Below are positions 1 to 9,214 of a stretch of DNA of 15,483 bases, piece after piece (position 1 is the first letter of the stretch; each line of letters starts with the position of its first letter). The position numbers were made by a program, and so were the translations under genes. Source of the stretch: Pseudomonadota bacterium (GTDB lineage Bacteria > Pseudomonadota > Gammaproteobacteria > Enterobacterales > Enterobacteriaceae). The notes beneath the pieces are model-generated. The model was not told the origin of the DNA and made no database searches. It saw only the letters and a program-made list of their open reading frames with translations. The stretch covers positions 1 to 15,483 of the forward strand of contig JAEYFY010000186.1 of NCBI GenBank assembly GCA_023454395.1. The letters are read 5' to 3'.

Positions 1-2
1 TT

Positions 3-77
3 TACACAGTTTATGCTTCTAGATTGAGACATCAAACTCTCAATATTTTGGAACAGCTTAATACACTTCTTAGCTAG
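3..77 (+). CDS. tssL: 3' end of probable tssL/vasF (T6SS inner-membrane protein), partial
   Basis: An open frame runs from the window edge to a TAG at 75-77 and gives 24 C-terminal residues ending in LNILEQLNTLLS. TssL (DotU/VasF) is a tail-anchored inner-membrane protein that binds TssM and TssK. The visible part is only the short tail that would follow its single transmembrane helix, so sequence alone cannot prove identity. The call rests mainly on gene order: in Vibrio-type clusters vasF directly precedes clpV/vasG, and here the next gene starts 9 bases after the stop. The clpV ribosome site (AGGA, 76-79) overlaps this stop codon, which suggests tight coupling. Confidence 0.45.
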   Translation, partial: YTVYASRLRHQTLNILEQLNTLLS

Positions 78-86
78 GACGCCCTT

Positions 87-2720
87 ATGATCCAGATTGA
101 TCTCTCAACATTAGTTAATAGACTTCACCCTATTGCTAAACATGCTTTAGAAAATGCGGCTGCGTTTTGTGTAAGCCACCAGCAACTTGAAATTACAGTA
201 GAGCAATTTTTACAACAACTGCTGGAAACACCCTTAACGGATATCCGCACTATTTTTAATAAAGTTGATATCAATCCAACTGAATTAACCGCGCTTTTAA
301 ATATTAACGCGACACAGCACCCAAGCGTGGCTCCAAGTTATCCAAATTTTTCTCCACTGTTAGTCGAATGGCTTAAAGATAGTTGGCTATTAGCTTCAGC
401 AGAACTTAGTCATAACACATTACGTTCAGGCGCTTTGTTACTCACTTTATTGCAAATGCCTCATCGTTATTTGCCTAAATCAGCAGTTGAATTACTCTCA
501 CAAATCAATAGAGAGCAACTCAAACTTAACTTTGATGAATGGACTCTCACATCAGCAGAAACGCCAATCACAGAAGCTAATAAATCATCTAATAGCCATG
601 TTCAGTCAGACTCTATACTTGCACGTTTTACACAAAACATGACGCAACAAGCGAGAGACAACCAGTTAGATCCTGTTTTATGTCGTGATCATGAAATTGA
701 TTTAATGATTGATATTCTCTGCCGTCGTCGTAAAAACAACCCAGTGGTTGTTGGTGAAGCAGGTGTGGGTAAAAGTGCCTTAATTGAAGGGTTAGCCTTA
801 CGCATTATTGCAGGAGAAATTCCTGAAAAACTTAAAGAATGTGAGTTATTAACATTAGATTTAGGCGCTCTTCAAGCAGGTGCCGCTGTAAAAGGAGAGT
901 TTGAAAAACGCTTTAAAGGCATTATGCAAGAAGTGGCGCAATCACCGACGCCTATAATCCTATTTATTGATGAAGCCCATACCTTGATTGGCGCAGGAAA
1001 CCAGCAAGGCGGATTAGATATTTCCAATTTGCTAAAACCTGCATTAGCCCGTGGCGAATTAAGTACCATCGCAGCAACTACTTGGAGTGAATACAAAAAA
1101 TACTTTGAGAAAGATGCAGCATTAGCACGTCGTTTTCAACTTGTTCAAGTGAAAGAGCCTAGTGCCAATGAAGCGATTATTATTATGCGCGGATTACGCT
1201 CTATCTATGAAAAAGCGCATCAAGTTTTTATTGATGATGAAGCGCTCTGCGCATCAGCACAATTAAGTGAGCGTTATCTTTCTGGTCGTCAGCTTCCCGA
1301 TAAAGCCATTGATGTACTTGATACCGCTTGTGCTAGGGCAGCAATCAATCTTTCAACGCCGCCTAAACAGCTATCAGCATTAAAAACACAACGCCATCAA
1401 ATCAAGATGGAGCGTGATGTATTAACCCGTGAACAGCAACTCGGTTTAAAAGATCATTCAGAGCGCTTAGCGATATTAGAAAACCAGTCCATTGAGATTG
1501 AAACACAAATTGAGGTGCTTCAACAGGCGTGGGAAAAACAGAAAAAGATTGTTCGTGAGATTATCGAATTACGTTCAACCTTATTATCAACATTAACTAA
1601 ATCACCTGAAGAAGCAAACGGTGAAAGTGTTGAAAATAACAGTGATGAGCTGAAATCCCGATTAAATGCGCTAAATGAAGAGTTAAATGAATTACATCAA
1701 CACTCTTTATTAGTCTCGCCTCATGTAGATAAAAAACAAATTGCTGCCGTTATTGCTGAATGGACAGGCGTGCCTCTTAATCGACTATCACAAGATGCGC
1801 TATTAGTAGTAACAGAGCTTCCTACCTATCTTGAACAGAGCATAAAAGGTCAATCACTCGCAATCAAACATCTTCATAAGCATTTATTAACGGCTCGTGC
1901 CGATCTACGCCGTGCTGGTCGTCCATTAGGGGCATTCTTATTAGCAGGGCCTAGTGGCGTGGGTAAAACTGAGACGGTTATTCAAATTGCTCAATTGATG
2001 TTTGGTGGAACGCAGTATTTAACCACGATCAACATGTCTGAATTTCAGGAAAAACACACTGTTTCTCGCCTAATTGGCTCCCCTCCAGGTTATGTCGGTT
2101 ATGGCGAAGGAGGAGTATTAACAGAGGCTATCCGTAAAAAGCCTTATTCTGTGGTATTACTTGATGAAGTCGAAAAAGCCCATCCCGATGTTTTAAATCT
2201 GTTTTATCAAGCCTTTGATAAAGGAGAGTTAGCTGATGGAGAAGGTCGTATCATTGACTGTAAAAATGTCGCCTTTTTCCTAACTTCTAACTTAGGCGAT
2301 CACATCATTATGGCTAATGCAGATAAGCCAGATGAATTGCATGATGCGCTCTACCCTGAATTAACCACCTTCTTTAAACCTGCGCTTTTAGCACGTATGG
2401 AAGTCATTCCGTTCTTACCGTTAACGCAGGCTATTCTCAAAGAAATTATCACTCACAAACTAACACGTTTAACCGACTTACTGACACAACGCTTCCATGC
2501 AGAAATCAGGCTAGAAGATGCGGTTTCAGATGAAATATTGCAACGTGCTTCACGAGCAGAAAACGGGGCAAGAATTTTAGAATCCATTATTGATGGCGCA
2601 CTACTCCCTCCGCTTTCACTCCTTCTCTTGCAACACAGTGCACGGAATGAAGATATCAGGACGATACGGTTATCAACGCAAGATAACCAATTTATTGCAG
2701 AGGTAAATGTAGAACTATGA
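87..2720 (+). CDS. tssH: T6SS sheath-recycling AAA+ ATPase TssH (ClpV/VasG)
   Basis: ClpV is a cytoplasmic hexameric AAA+ unfoldase that disassembles the contracted TssB-TssC sheath so it can be reused. The 877-residue protein has the full family layout. A ClpV-type N-terminal domain covers about 1-160. AAA+ module 1 has Walker A GEAGVGKSA (223-231) and Walker B LFIDEAH with D295/E296. A coiled-coil middle region spans about 435-555. AAA+ module 2 has Walker A GPSGVGKT (621-628) and Walker B LLDEVEKAH with D693/E694, followed by a small C-terminal domain. Both ATP sites look intact. The start ATG has AGGA seven bases upstream. The stop overlaps the next gene's ATG (ATGA). It is distinguished from ClpB/ClpA by its T6SS neighbours and by the divergent N-terminal domain. 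No frameshift or missing domain is seen. Confidence 0.96.
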   Translation: MIQIDLSTLVNRLHPIAKHALENAAAFCVSHQQLEITVEQFLQQLLETPLTDIRTIFNKVDINPTELTALLNINATQHPSVAPSYPNFSPLLVEWLKDSWLLASAELSHNTLRSGALLLTLLQMPHRYLPKSAVELLSQINREQLKLNFDEWTLTSAETPITEANKSSNSHVQSDSILARFTQNMTQQARDNQLDPVLCRDHEIDLMIDILCRRRKNNPVVVGEAGVGKSALIEGLALRIIAGEIPEKLKECELLTLDLGALQAGAAVKGEFEKRFKGIMQEVAQSPTPIILFIDEAHTLIGAGNQQGGLDISNLLKPALARGELSTIAATTWSEYKKYFEKDAALARRFQLVQVKEPSANEAIIIMRGLRSIYEKAHQVFIDDEALCASAQLSERYLSGRQLPDKAIDVLDTACARAAINLSTPPKQLSALKTQRHQIKMERDVLTREQQLGLKDHSERLAILENQSIEIETQIEVLQQAWEKQKKIVREIIELRSTLLSTLTKSPEEANGESVENNSDELKSRLNALNEELNELHQHSLLVSPHVDKKQIAAVIAEWTGVPLNRLSQDALLVVTELPTYLEQSIKGQSLAIKHLHKHLLTARADLRRAGRPLGAFLLAGPSGVGKTETVIQIAQLMFGGTQYLTTINMSEFQEKHTVSRLIGSPPGYVGYGEGGVLTEAIRKKPYSVVLLDEVEKAHPDVLNLFYQAFDKGELADGEGRIIDCKNVAFFLTSNLGDHIIMANADKPDELHDALYPELTTFFKPALLARMEVIPFLPLTQAILKEIITHKLTRLTDLLTQRFHAEIRLEDAVSDEILQRASRAENGARILESIIDGALLPPLSLLLLQHSARNEDIRTIRLSTQDNQFIAEVNVEL

Positions 2721-3514
2721 AGTACAGACTGAAAAATGCGCTCTCTCTCTTAACTTGTTTAGATGTGGACTCACTGATCAGCCAATTTCTTGAGCTGAGT
2801 ATGCCTCGCAGCCCATTCAGCGCACTTATTGTTTCGATGATTAATAAATCAGAAAACAGATTAGAGAGCTGGAGCATTGATCTTAATGAAAAAGTAGAGA
2901 AAAAACATTTGGATGTCGATATTACAGAAGCGGATCACCCGTTGATCCAGCTTCTATCACAACCACAATCTGTACTTTGGCATGATCTAAAACAAGGCAG
3001 TTATATTAGCGATCGCGCTTTACAGCAGTTTATCGCCAAACAACCAGTGCATTGTGGATTATTTAGTATCCCCTTTACTGATCTAAATAATAAACCTTGT
3101 GGGTTAATTATTATGTTAGGGCAAGATCTCGATGAAACGGTTTATGAACAAGGGATCTTCTCTATTTACTGCAATATTTTCCATCATCAATTAAAAAGTA
3201 TTTTGGCGTTTTCTCAATCACAACAGAAAATTGCTGATCTGCAATATCTATTGCAATTACAACAAGAAAAAGAAGAGAAAATTAATCAGACGTTACGGTC
3301 ATTATCCGTATCTAATTTAACTTCGATACAAACATCACCGCAATCTTTTGCTGAGGTAAACGATCTTACTTTAGCCACCGAGCGCTATGAAGCGTCAATT
3401 CTGCGCTATCAACAAGAAAGCAGTAATGACGATCTCAATTTAATCGCTGAAAACTTAAATATTTCAAAGCGTTCTCTTCTATATAAATTAAAAAAATATG
3501 GATGTCTTGAATGA
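2717..3514 (+). CDS. VasH-like T6SS regulator lacking the AAA+ domain (Fis-type HTH at C-terminus)
   Basis: In Vibrio vas clusters this position holds VasH, a sigma-54 activator of about 530 residues with a GAF-like sensor, a central AAA+ domain and a Fis-type helix-turn-helix. This protein has 265 residues. Residues 1-175 look like a GAF-type alpha/beta sensor, with a hydrophobic strand near CGLIIMLG. Residues 175-205 are Gln/Glu-rich and likely coiled coil. Residues 238-265 form a Fis/NtrC-type HTH (LIAENLNISKRSLLYKLKKYG), preceded by the usual fE..I helix (RYEASILRY). No Walker A, no GAFTGA loop and no Walker B are present, so it should not remodel sigma-54 polymerase itself. The frame is open throughout and overlaps both neighbours by four bases, so it is probably a functional short form and not a broken gene. 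It may bind DNA or modulate another activator; that role is inferred. Confidence 0.8.
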   Translation: MKYRLKNALSLLTCLDVDSLISQFLELSMPRSPFSALIVSMINKSENRLESWSIDLNEKVEKKHLDVDITEADHPLIQLLSQPQSVLWHDLKQGSYISDRALQQFIAKQPVHCGLFSIPFTDLNNKPCGLIIMLGQDLDETVYEQGIFSIYCNIFHHQLKSILAFSQSQQKIADLQYLLQLQQEKEEKINQTLRSLSVSNLTSIQTSPQSFAEVNDLTLATERYEASILRYQQESSNDDLNLIAENLNISKRSLLYKLKKYGCLE

Positions 3515-4161
3515 ATTATTCACGGATTATTTATTTCATCTTTCTGGCTTTCTTTTCACTCAATAATGCCTTTGCACAAGGACAAGAAAGTGAAGTTAGC
3601 CTTACTGAACAAGCGCTCTCTCAATGTCGTGAAGAGGTATCTCAACTTATTCGCTTATCCTGTTATGACCAAATTAATGTTGAGAATAAGCAAACATCCA
3701 CTTTTGATGTCAGTGCAATGGGCGATATTTGGCGCTTAGCGGCAGAACATGAAATGAAACGTGAAAACTATACAGCGGGATTTATAGTAACAGCGAATAA
3801 CACAGGGACTTATCCCGTCATTATGACTATTCCAGCAATGGGATATCAACCACCTCGCCCTATTTTAATGCTCAGTTGTATTGACAACATTACTCGTATG
3901 CAAATTGCGTTACCGAAAAAACAAACAGCAGGAAATGTTCTGCTCATAACGGATAAAACCCAATTAAGCAGCGAGTGGTTTCTACGCGAAGACGGTTATT
4001 TGCTTGAAGCAAGTCGTGGCATCCCCGGCATTGATGAAATCAAGCAACTACTTTCAAGCGCTAAATTAACCATCAAATTAGCGAATGATGAGCAATTAAC
4101 CTTCAATATTTCAGGCATTAACGAAGAGATAAAACCTCTACGTTCAGCCTGCCATTGGTGA
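3511..4161 (+). CDS. tagO: T6SS-associated periplasmic protein TagO/VasI
   Basis: The 216-residue protein begins with a typical signal peptide: a positive N-terminus, hydrophobic core, and probable cleavage after A22 in NNAFA-QGQ. It is therefore exported. The mature N-terminus carries the family pattern of a Cys (C39) followed by RLSCYD (C51), and two more cysteines lie at C123 and C214. Four cysteines in an exported protein suggest disulfides. VasI/TagO proteins are encoded in many T6SS loci between the regulator and tssA; their exact role is not settled. The ATG overlaps the preceding TGA (ATGA) with no clear ribosome site of its own, which points to translational coupling with the upstream gene. 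Confidence 0.85.
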   Translation: MNYSRIIYFIFLAFFSLNNAFAQGQESEVSLTEQALSQCREEVSQLIRLSCYDQINVENKQTSTFDVSAMGDIWRLAAEHEMKRENYTAGFIVTANNTGTYPVIMTIPAMGYQPPRPILMLSCIDNITRMQIALPKKQTAGNVLLITDKTQLSSEWFLREDGYLLEASRGIPGIDEIKQLLSSAKLTIKLANDEQLTFNISGINEEIKPLRSACHW

Positions 4162-4166
4162 TAATA

Positions 4167-5621
4167 ATGACAACAAAAACGCTCTGTACATGGCGAGAAC
4201 AACTTTTAGCACCTTTGGATGAGGCTAAAATAAGTAGCCAGCTTGATGAAAATAGCGCTGATTGGGAATATATCGAAAGTGAAATGATAAAATTTGGCTC
4301 TCTAAGCCATGGCACTTTAGATATTGAGGATATTCAGCGTCGCGCATTACAGCTATTTGCAACACAAACCAAAGACTTTCGCCTATTAGTGCATTTTTTA
4401 AGAACACTACAACATGCTGCTATTGCTGAAGAACTCGTTATTGCTGCCACGGTTGCCAGTGCCTATATGCAACATTATTGGGATATCAGCTACCCTAGTA
4501 ATCCGCGTTTAAAACTACGCTTAGCACAACAAATTCTGAAACGTTTTGAATCAGTCAAAAGCAGTTTTTGCCAACAAGCCACGCCTGAACAACGTGATGA
4601 TATTTTGGGTGAATTCGCCTATTTAGCACAATTTTGGCACACCAGTCAGCCTAGTTTATCTACGCAAATGGATGAATTAAGCCAAGCGTATCAACATATA
4701 GAAAATGCACAAGAATCGACCATTATTGTTGAAGAAAGTGTAAAAGCAGAACCCATTAATGAAGTAAAAACGCCGTCTCAAACGCCAGTAAGTGTGACTT
4801 CAGAAGCAAAGCAACATCACGTTGAAATTAATCAAAGTGACGATCGCCAATGGAAACAAACACTCTTAAAAGTCGCTAGCATTCTTTGTGAACAAGCATC
4901 TAATGATGCTATTGGTTATCGCCTACGCCGATATGCCATTTGGCACAATATTCAAACACTTCCGATAAGCGATAAACAAGGTAAAACCCCGTTAGCGGCA
5001 GTAGCAATTGATAGAGTAACTGATTACAAAGCGCAACTTACACAACCGACGCTCACGTTACTCAATCAAATTGAGCAGAGCCTCACATTAGCGCCTTACT
5101 GGTTAGATGGTCACTATATTGCAGCTCAAGCCGCTCAATCATTAGGGCTAACTCATATTTCGTCAGCTATTGCTCAAGAGCTTTCACTATTTTTAGCTCG
5201 ATTACCACAGCTTAACCATCTCTATTTCTCTGATATGACACCCTTTATTTCAGAAGAAACTCGCCAATGGCTAAATAGTTTAGAAAGTAAAACGAATAAT
5301 AAAGCGAGTTCTTCGTTATCGCTCCAAAGTGAGCAACAAGAAATTATGACCTGCTTTGAACAAGAAGGTCTTAATGCTGCGTTATTAATGATTGATAACG
5401 CCATTTCAATCACAACAGAACCCCGCCAGCGGTTTTATTTGCAGTTACTCTCAGCACAACTTTTTGAAGCCTCAAAGATGAGTTCCATCGCAAATGTTTA
5501 TTTTAATCAGCTTTATCAAGATGCACTTCGATATTCATTATCAGAGTGGGAACCCAATTTATTAAGTCAATTAGCATCAAAAGCGGAACATCAACAGAAC
5601 TCGTCTTCTCATAGGGAATAA
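4167..5621 (+). CDS. tssA: T6SS baseplate/sheath organiser TssA (VasJ type)
   Basis: TssA caps and organises baseplate docking and polymerisation of the tail tube and sheath in the cytoplasm. The N-terminal ~130 residues match the ImpA-N pattern (WREQLLAPLDEAK near the start, then a Trp/Glu-rich helix and an FRLLVHFLRTLQ helix). A linker rich in Glu, Pro, Thr and Gln follows (about 175-215), then a long helical C-terminal domain of the VasJ type. Length (484 aa) fits long TssA proteins. The start is chosen at ATG 4167 because GGTGA (4157-4161) is correctly placed as ribosome site. A TTG at 4155 in the same frame would add four residues but lacks such a site. The previous stop lies inside that ribosome site, and tssM follows after 5 bases. 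Confidence 0.9.
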   Translation: MTTKTLCTWREQLLAPLDEAKISSQLDENSADWEYIESEMIKFGSLSHGTLDIEDIQRRALQLFATQTKDFRLLVHFLRTLQHAAIAEELVIAATVASAYMQHYWDISYPSNPRLKLRLAQQILKRFESVKSSFCQQATPEQRDDILGEFAYLAQFWHTSQPSLSTQMDELSQAYQHIENAQESTIIVEESVKAEPINEVKTPSQTPVSVTSEAKQHHVEINQSDDRQWKQTLLKVASILCEQASNDAIGYRLRRYAIWHNIQTLPISDKQGKTPLAAVAIDRVTDYKAQLTQPTLTLLNQIEQSLTLAPYWLDGHYIAAQAAQSLGLTHISSAIAQELSLFLARLPQLNHLYFSDMTPFISEETRQWLNSLESKTNNKASSSLSLQSEQQEIMTCFEQEGLNAALLMIDNAISITTEPRQRFYLQLLSAQLFEASKMSSIANVYFNQLYQDALRYSLSEWEPNLLSQLASKAEHQQNSSSHRE

Positions 5622-5626
5622 TAATA

Positions 5627-8600
5627 ATGAATTGGTCATTTCTTTCTGGAAAGAAAATAACGGATTTTATAAAAAAAATTTTCTTTGCTGATAAATCAAA
5701 AATTAAATCCTTCTTTTTACTTTTTATTGCCTTAATTCCGGCACTATTTGTCATTTGGATTTGGTGGTGGGGAGCTAATTATGAATTTAAAGGGGATTAC
5801 CCATTAAGATCGCTCAGCGCTCGCTGGCTAGCGACTGTTATCACTATTTTAGTCGTTGTCAGTTGGGTTGGCATTGCAACATGGCTTCGTGTAAGAAAAC
5901 TTGAAGCCCTAAAATTAGATGTTGAACTCGCTATTGTCGATCCCGTACTTAATGATATTGAGCATCAAAACCGTTATTTAAACTACTGGAAATCGCAATT
6001 TATTAAACATCAAAATGGGCATACCAATGCGCTTTATCAAAAGCCTTGGTATTTTGTTCTAGGTACTGATGAAAGTGGCAAAAATACATTATTAAAAAAT
6101 AGCCTTAATACATTAGATATTGCGCCTATTGAAAATATCGTTAGCGAACAAAAATTACCTTTGCATATAAAAATGTTATTGGCTGATCAAGCTATATTAT
6201 TAATGCCAGAAGGTAAGTTAATTACGCAACCCAATCTTATTTTAGAAAAACCAAAACTTTATCACCGATTATGGAATGAGTTATTAGTCTGGCTAAATGA
6301 GCATCGTTCTCGTCAACCAATGAATGGCATTATTCTTACTATTGATACATTACAACTGCTGACAAACGATAAAGAGAAAAATAGCCAATTTATTGCTTCA
6401 CTGCATATGCGATTACAAGAAATTCGCATCGCTTTTAATAGCCAATTACCTATTTATATCGTGTTTACAAAGCTCGATTTATTACAGGGATTTGACGCTA
6501 TGTTTCAGTCATTAGAAGCAAAACAGCGCGATGAAATATTAGGTGTAACATTCCGATTAAATAGTGAAAATAATTGGGAAAAAGATCTTAATGCATTTTG
6601 GGAACAGTGGGTAAGCCAAATGAATAGCGCCCTTCCTGAAATGATGTTGAATCGCGTTGATGAAAGCCAACGTACTAAGTTATTTAGTTTTATTCGTCAA
6701 ATCCAAGGGCTAAAAACTAACGTTATTAGTCTGCTTAATGCATTAACGTCCAGTAATAAAGAGCAAGATATTCAATTAAGAGGGGTATACCTCACTTCAG
6801 CAACACAGGTTGGTCAAGTTGATAATATCTTTAGTCAAACGGCATCTGTTCAATATCATTTACCAACAGCGCCATTAGCCACTTGGCCTATTGCAGAAAC
6901 TCATAGCTATTTTACCCAATCACTTTTTCAAAATATTTTGTTATCAGAGCCAAATCTTGCCGCTGAAAGTCAATTTTGGCTTAAAAAACATCGTAGAAAA
7001 GTTCTATTAGCTTCCGCTATTAGTGTTGTTGGTATTATCGCTTTATGGAATGGTTGGAGTCATTATTACAGTAAAAACTACCAATCTGGCGAAAATGTAC
7101 TTAATGAAGTGAAAGCATTTCGCTCTTCAGAAGCGACAATTACCACCAATACAGCAGGAAAAGAGCAACTTGCGGTATTAAATCCATTATTAGATGCCAC
7201 ATTGGCTTACGGTAATTATCGTGAAAAAAGTGATACTTTTTCTGATCTTGGGTTATACCAAGGCAAGAATGTCGGTCCTTATGTCGAAAATGTTTATCTC
7301 CAATTGATAACAGAACATTATTTGCCTTCAATTATGAATTCATTACTGACTGAGTTGAATAAAGCGCCAGCCGGTAGTGAAGAAAAATTAGAGATATTAC
7401 GCATTATGCGCATGCTTGAAGATAAGAGTGGGCGTAATAATGAGATTGTTGAAAACTTTATGTCCAATTATTGGAGTCGCTTATTTACAGGTCAGAGAGA
7501 TATTCAATCTCAGTTAATGTCACATCTACAATACGCACTGAAACATACCGATTGGCAAACTCAACGCAAAGCGGGTGAAGTAGCGGCTATTAATGCTTTT
7601 ACACCATTTACTCAGCCACTCAATACAGCGCAAAAAGAGTTAAGTCGTTTACCTCTTTATCAACGTGTTTATCAAACATTACGTCTTAAAGCGAACCAAG
7701 CTCTCTCATCACCATTAAATATACGTCATCAAGTGGGTCCTAGCTTTGACGCTATTTTTACTGCGATTAATGAAGATAAACTGCAAATGCCCCAGCTTCT
7801 AACACTGTATGGGTTAACAAACTATTTTACTCAGCATAATGATGAGCTGGTGGATCTGACCTTTTTAGACGCATGGGTATTAAATTTAAATACAAATACT
7901 CAATACAGTGAAAGCGACAGAAAAGAGATCCAACGCCAAATCACTGAGCAATACCTAAACGATTACACAGCGCAATGGCGTGCCGCTATGAGTAATCTTG
8001 AAATAAGAGAATTTGAATCACTACAAGATGAAATTAATGCATTAGAGCAAATTATTAGCGGTGAACAGCCAATTCGTCGTGCATTACAAGTACTAAGAGA
8101 TAATACAACATCACCGAAAATAGACAGTTCGTTACCCATTGCTGATCAAAAGGCATTAATGGATGAATTGAAATACAAATTGCTCACTCGATTAGATAAA
8201 GAATTTGCACCTCAAACTGAAATTCTTGTCAGCAATAACGGTGAGAATTTACAAAATCTCAATCAGAAATTAAATGAACTTCATCGTTATTTATTAGGTA
8301 TTTATAACTCACCAGTACCGGGTAAAGCTGCCTTAAAGGCCGTGACATCTCGCCTTGAAGATAATAATCGCGACATTATTTTTGAATTATCTCAATCAGC
8401 TAAAACATTACCTGAACCAATGAATCGTTGGGTAGGACAATTAGCAGATCAAGCATGGAATGTGGTACAAAAAGAAGCTATTCGCTACATGGAGGTTGAG
8501 TGGAATGAAACCGTCGTTAAGCAATATAATACCTACATTATCGGTCGCTATCCGTTTAATGCTGCAACCACACAAGATGTTCCTTTAAGTGAGTTTGAGC

Positions 8601-9175
8601 GTTTTTTCAAACCGAATGGCACATTAGATAGCTTCTATCAGCAAAATTTACGCCTTTTTGTTGAAAATAACTTAATTGAAAACAGTGATGGTCAATCACT
8701 TATTCGCCCTGATGTATTAGAACAACTTGAAATTGCTAATCGAATTAGAAATACGTTTTTTAATGCTCAAGGAAATTTAGAAGCACAATTTGCCATCGAA
8801 GCACTTTCTCTTGCTGGTAATAAGCGTCGTAGCATTTTAAATCTTGATGGACAATTACTCGATTATTCACACGGGAGAAGCCATACCGTACATATGGTTT
8901 GGCCTAATTCAATGCGTTCAAATGTTGAGAGCAAGCTTACCTTAGTGCCTATTTCTGGTGATAAATCACCACGAGCTATCTTATTTAATGGGCCATGGGC
9001 GCAAATGCGGCTCATTAATGGGGGCAAACTTACCAATATTAAACCGCATTCTTTCGATGTGAGATTCACCCTTGATGGCGGTGATATGACATATCGGATC
9101 ACAATCGATGAATCTAATAATCCATTCTTTGGTGGATTATTTACCCGTTTCAAATTACCAGAAACCCTTTATTAA
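5627..9175 (+). CDS. tssM: T6SS inner-membrane core protein TssM (IcmF/VasK)
   Basis: TssM spans the inner membrane, binds TssL, and reaches through the periplasm to the TssJ lipoprotein, forming the membrane complex that anchors the injection machine. The 1182-residue length is typical. Two N-terminal transmembrane helices (about 29-49 and 67-87) are followed by a cytoplasmic NTPase-like domain and a third helix at about 459-478. The rest is a large periplasmic IcmF region ending in a beta-rich domain near FDVRFTLDGGDMTYRI. The NTPase domain has a P-loop-like GTDESGKN (146-153) in which the usual Ser/Thr after Lys is Asn, and a G4-like TKLD motif at 281-284. AGGGA (5613-5617) serves as ribosome site. 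A run of eight A lies at 5671-5678. A hairpin separates it from vasL. Confidence 0.95.
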   Translation: MNWSFLSGKKITDFIKKIFFADKSKIKSFFLLFIALIPALFVIWIWWWGANYEFKGDYPLRSLSARWLATVITILVVVSWVGIATWLRVRKLEALKLDVELAIVDPVLNDIEHQNRYLNYWKSQFIKHQNGHTNALYQKPWYFVLGTDESGKNTLLKNSLNTLDIAPIENIVSEQKLPLHIKMLLADQAILLMPEGKLITQPNLILEKPKLYHRLWNELLVWLNEHRSRQPMNGIILTIDTLQLLTNDKEKNSQFIASLHMRLQEIRIAFNSQLPIYIVFTKLDLLQGFDAMFQSLEAKQRDEILGVTFRLNSENNWEKDLNAFWEQWVSQMNSALPEMMLNRVDESQRTKLFSFIRQIQGLKTNVISLLNALTSSNKEQDIQLRGVYLTSATQVGQVDNIFSQTASVQYHLPTAPLATWPIAETHSYFTQSLFQNILLSEPNLAAESQFWLKKHRRKVLLASAISVVGIIALWNGWSHYYSKNYQSGENVLNEVKAFRSSEATITTNTAGKEQLAVLNPLLDATLAYGNYREKSDTFSDLGLYQGKNVGPYVENVYLQLITEHYLPSIMNSLLTELNKAPAGSEEKLEILRIMRMLEDKSGRNNEIVENFMSNYWSRLFTGQRDIQSQLMSHLQYALKHTDWQTQRKAGEVAAINAFTPFTQPLNTAQKELSRLPLYQRVYQTLRLKANQALSSPLNIRHQVGPSFDAIFTAINEDKLQMPQLLTLYGLTNYFTQHNDELVDLTFLDAWVLNLNTNTQYSESDRKEIQRQITEQYLNDYTAQWRAAMSNLEIREFESLQDEINALEQIISGEQPIRRALQVLRDNTTSPKIDSSLPIADQKALMDELKYKLLTRLDKEFAPQTEILVSNNGENLQNLNQKLNELHRYLLGIYNSPVPGKAALKAVTSRLEDNNRDIIFELSQSAKTLPEPMNRWVGQLADQAWNVVQKEAIRYMEVEWNETVVKQYNTYIIGRYPFNAATTQDVPLSEFERFFKPNGTLDSFYQQNLRLFVENNLIENSDGQSLIRPDVLEQLEIANRIRNTFFNAQGNLEAQFAIEALSLAGNKRRSILNLDGQLLDYSHGRSHTVHMVWPNSMRSNVESKLTLVPISGDKSPRAILFNGPWAQMRLINGGKLTNIKPHSFDVRFTLDGGDMTYRITIDESNNPFFGGLFTRFKLPETLY

Positions 9176-9182
9176 CTGATTT

Positions 9183-9202
9183 CCCCTCATATTTATGAGG
9201 GG
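9183..9202 (+). promoter_or_regulatory. Intra-operon hairpin between tssM and vasL
   Basis: A perfect 8-bp inverted repeat, CCCCTCAT / ATGAGGGG with a 4-base loop (ATTT), lies in the 39-base gap between the tssM stop and the vasL start. No T-run follows it, so it is not a standard intrinsic terminator. The vasL ribosome site (AGGA, 9205-9208) starts just 3' of the stem. It could protect mRNA ends, attenuate transcription or tune vasL translation; the role is inferred. Confidence 0.5.
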
Positions 9203-9214
9203 ATAGGATATTTC

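Noticed and set aside
87..2720. Reading the ATPase gene as clpB or clpA
   Set aside because: Gene order with tagO, tssA, tssM and vasL, and the divergent N-terminal domain, fit ClpV; nothing here suggests a general chaperone.
4155..4166. TTG start giving a four-residue longer TssA
   Set aside because: No ribosome site is upstream, while GGTGA is ideally placed for the ATG at 4167.
7140..7331. Minus-strand open frames within the T6SS genes (also at 872-1096, 3996-4202, 5222-5413, 8863-9153)
   Set aside because: They are antisense shadows of long, clearly conserved coding genes and lack ribosome sites and recognisable protein features.
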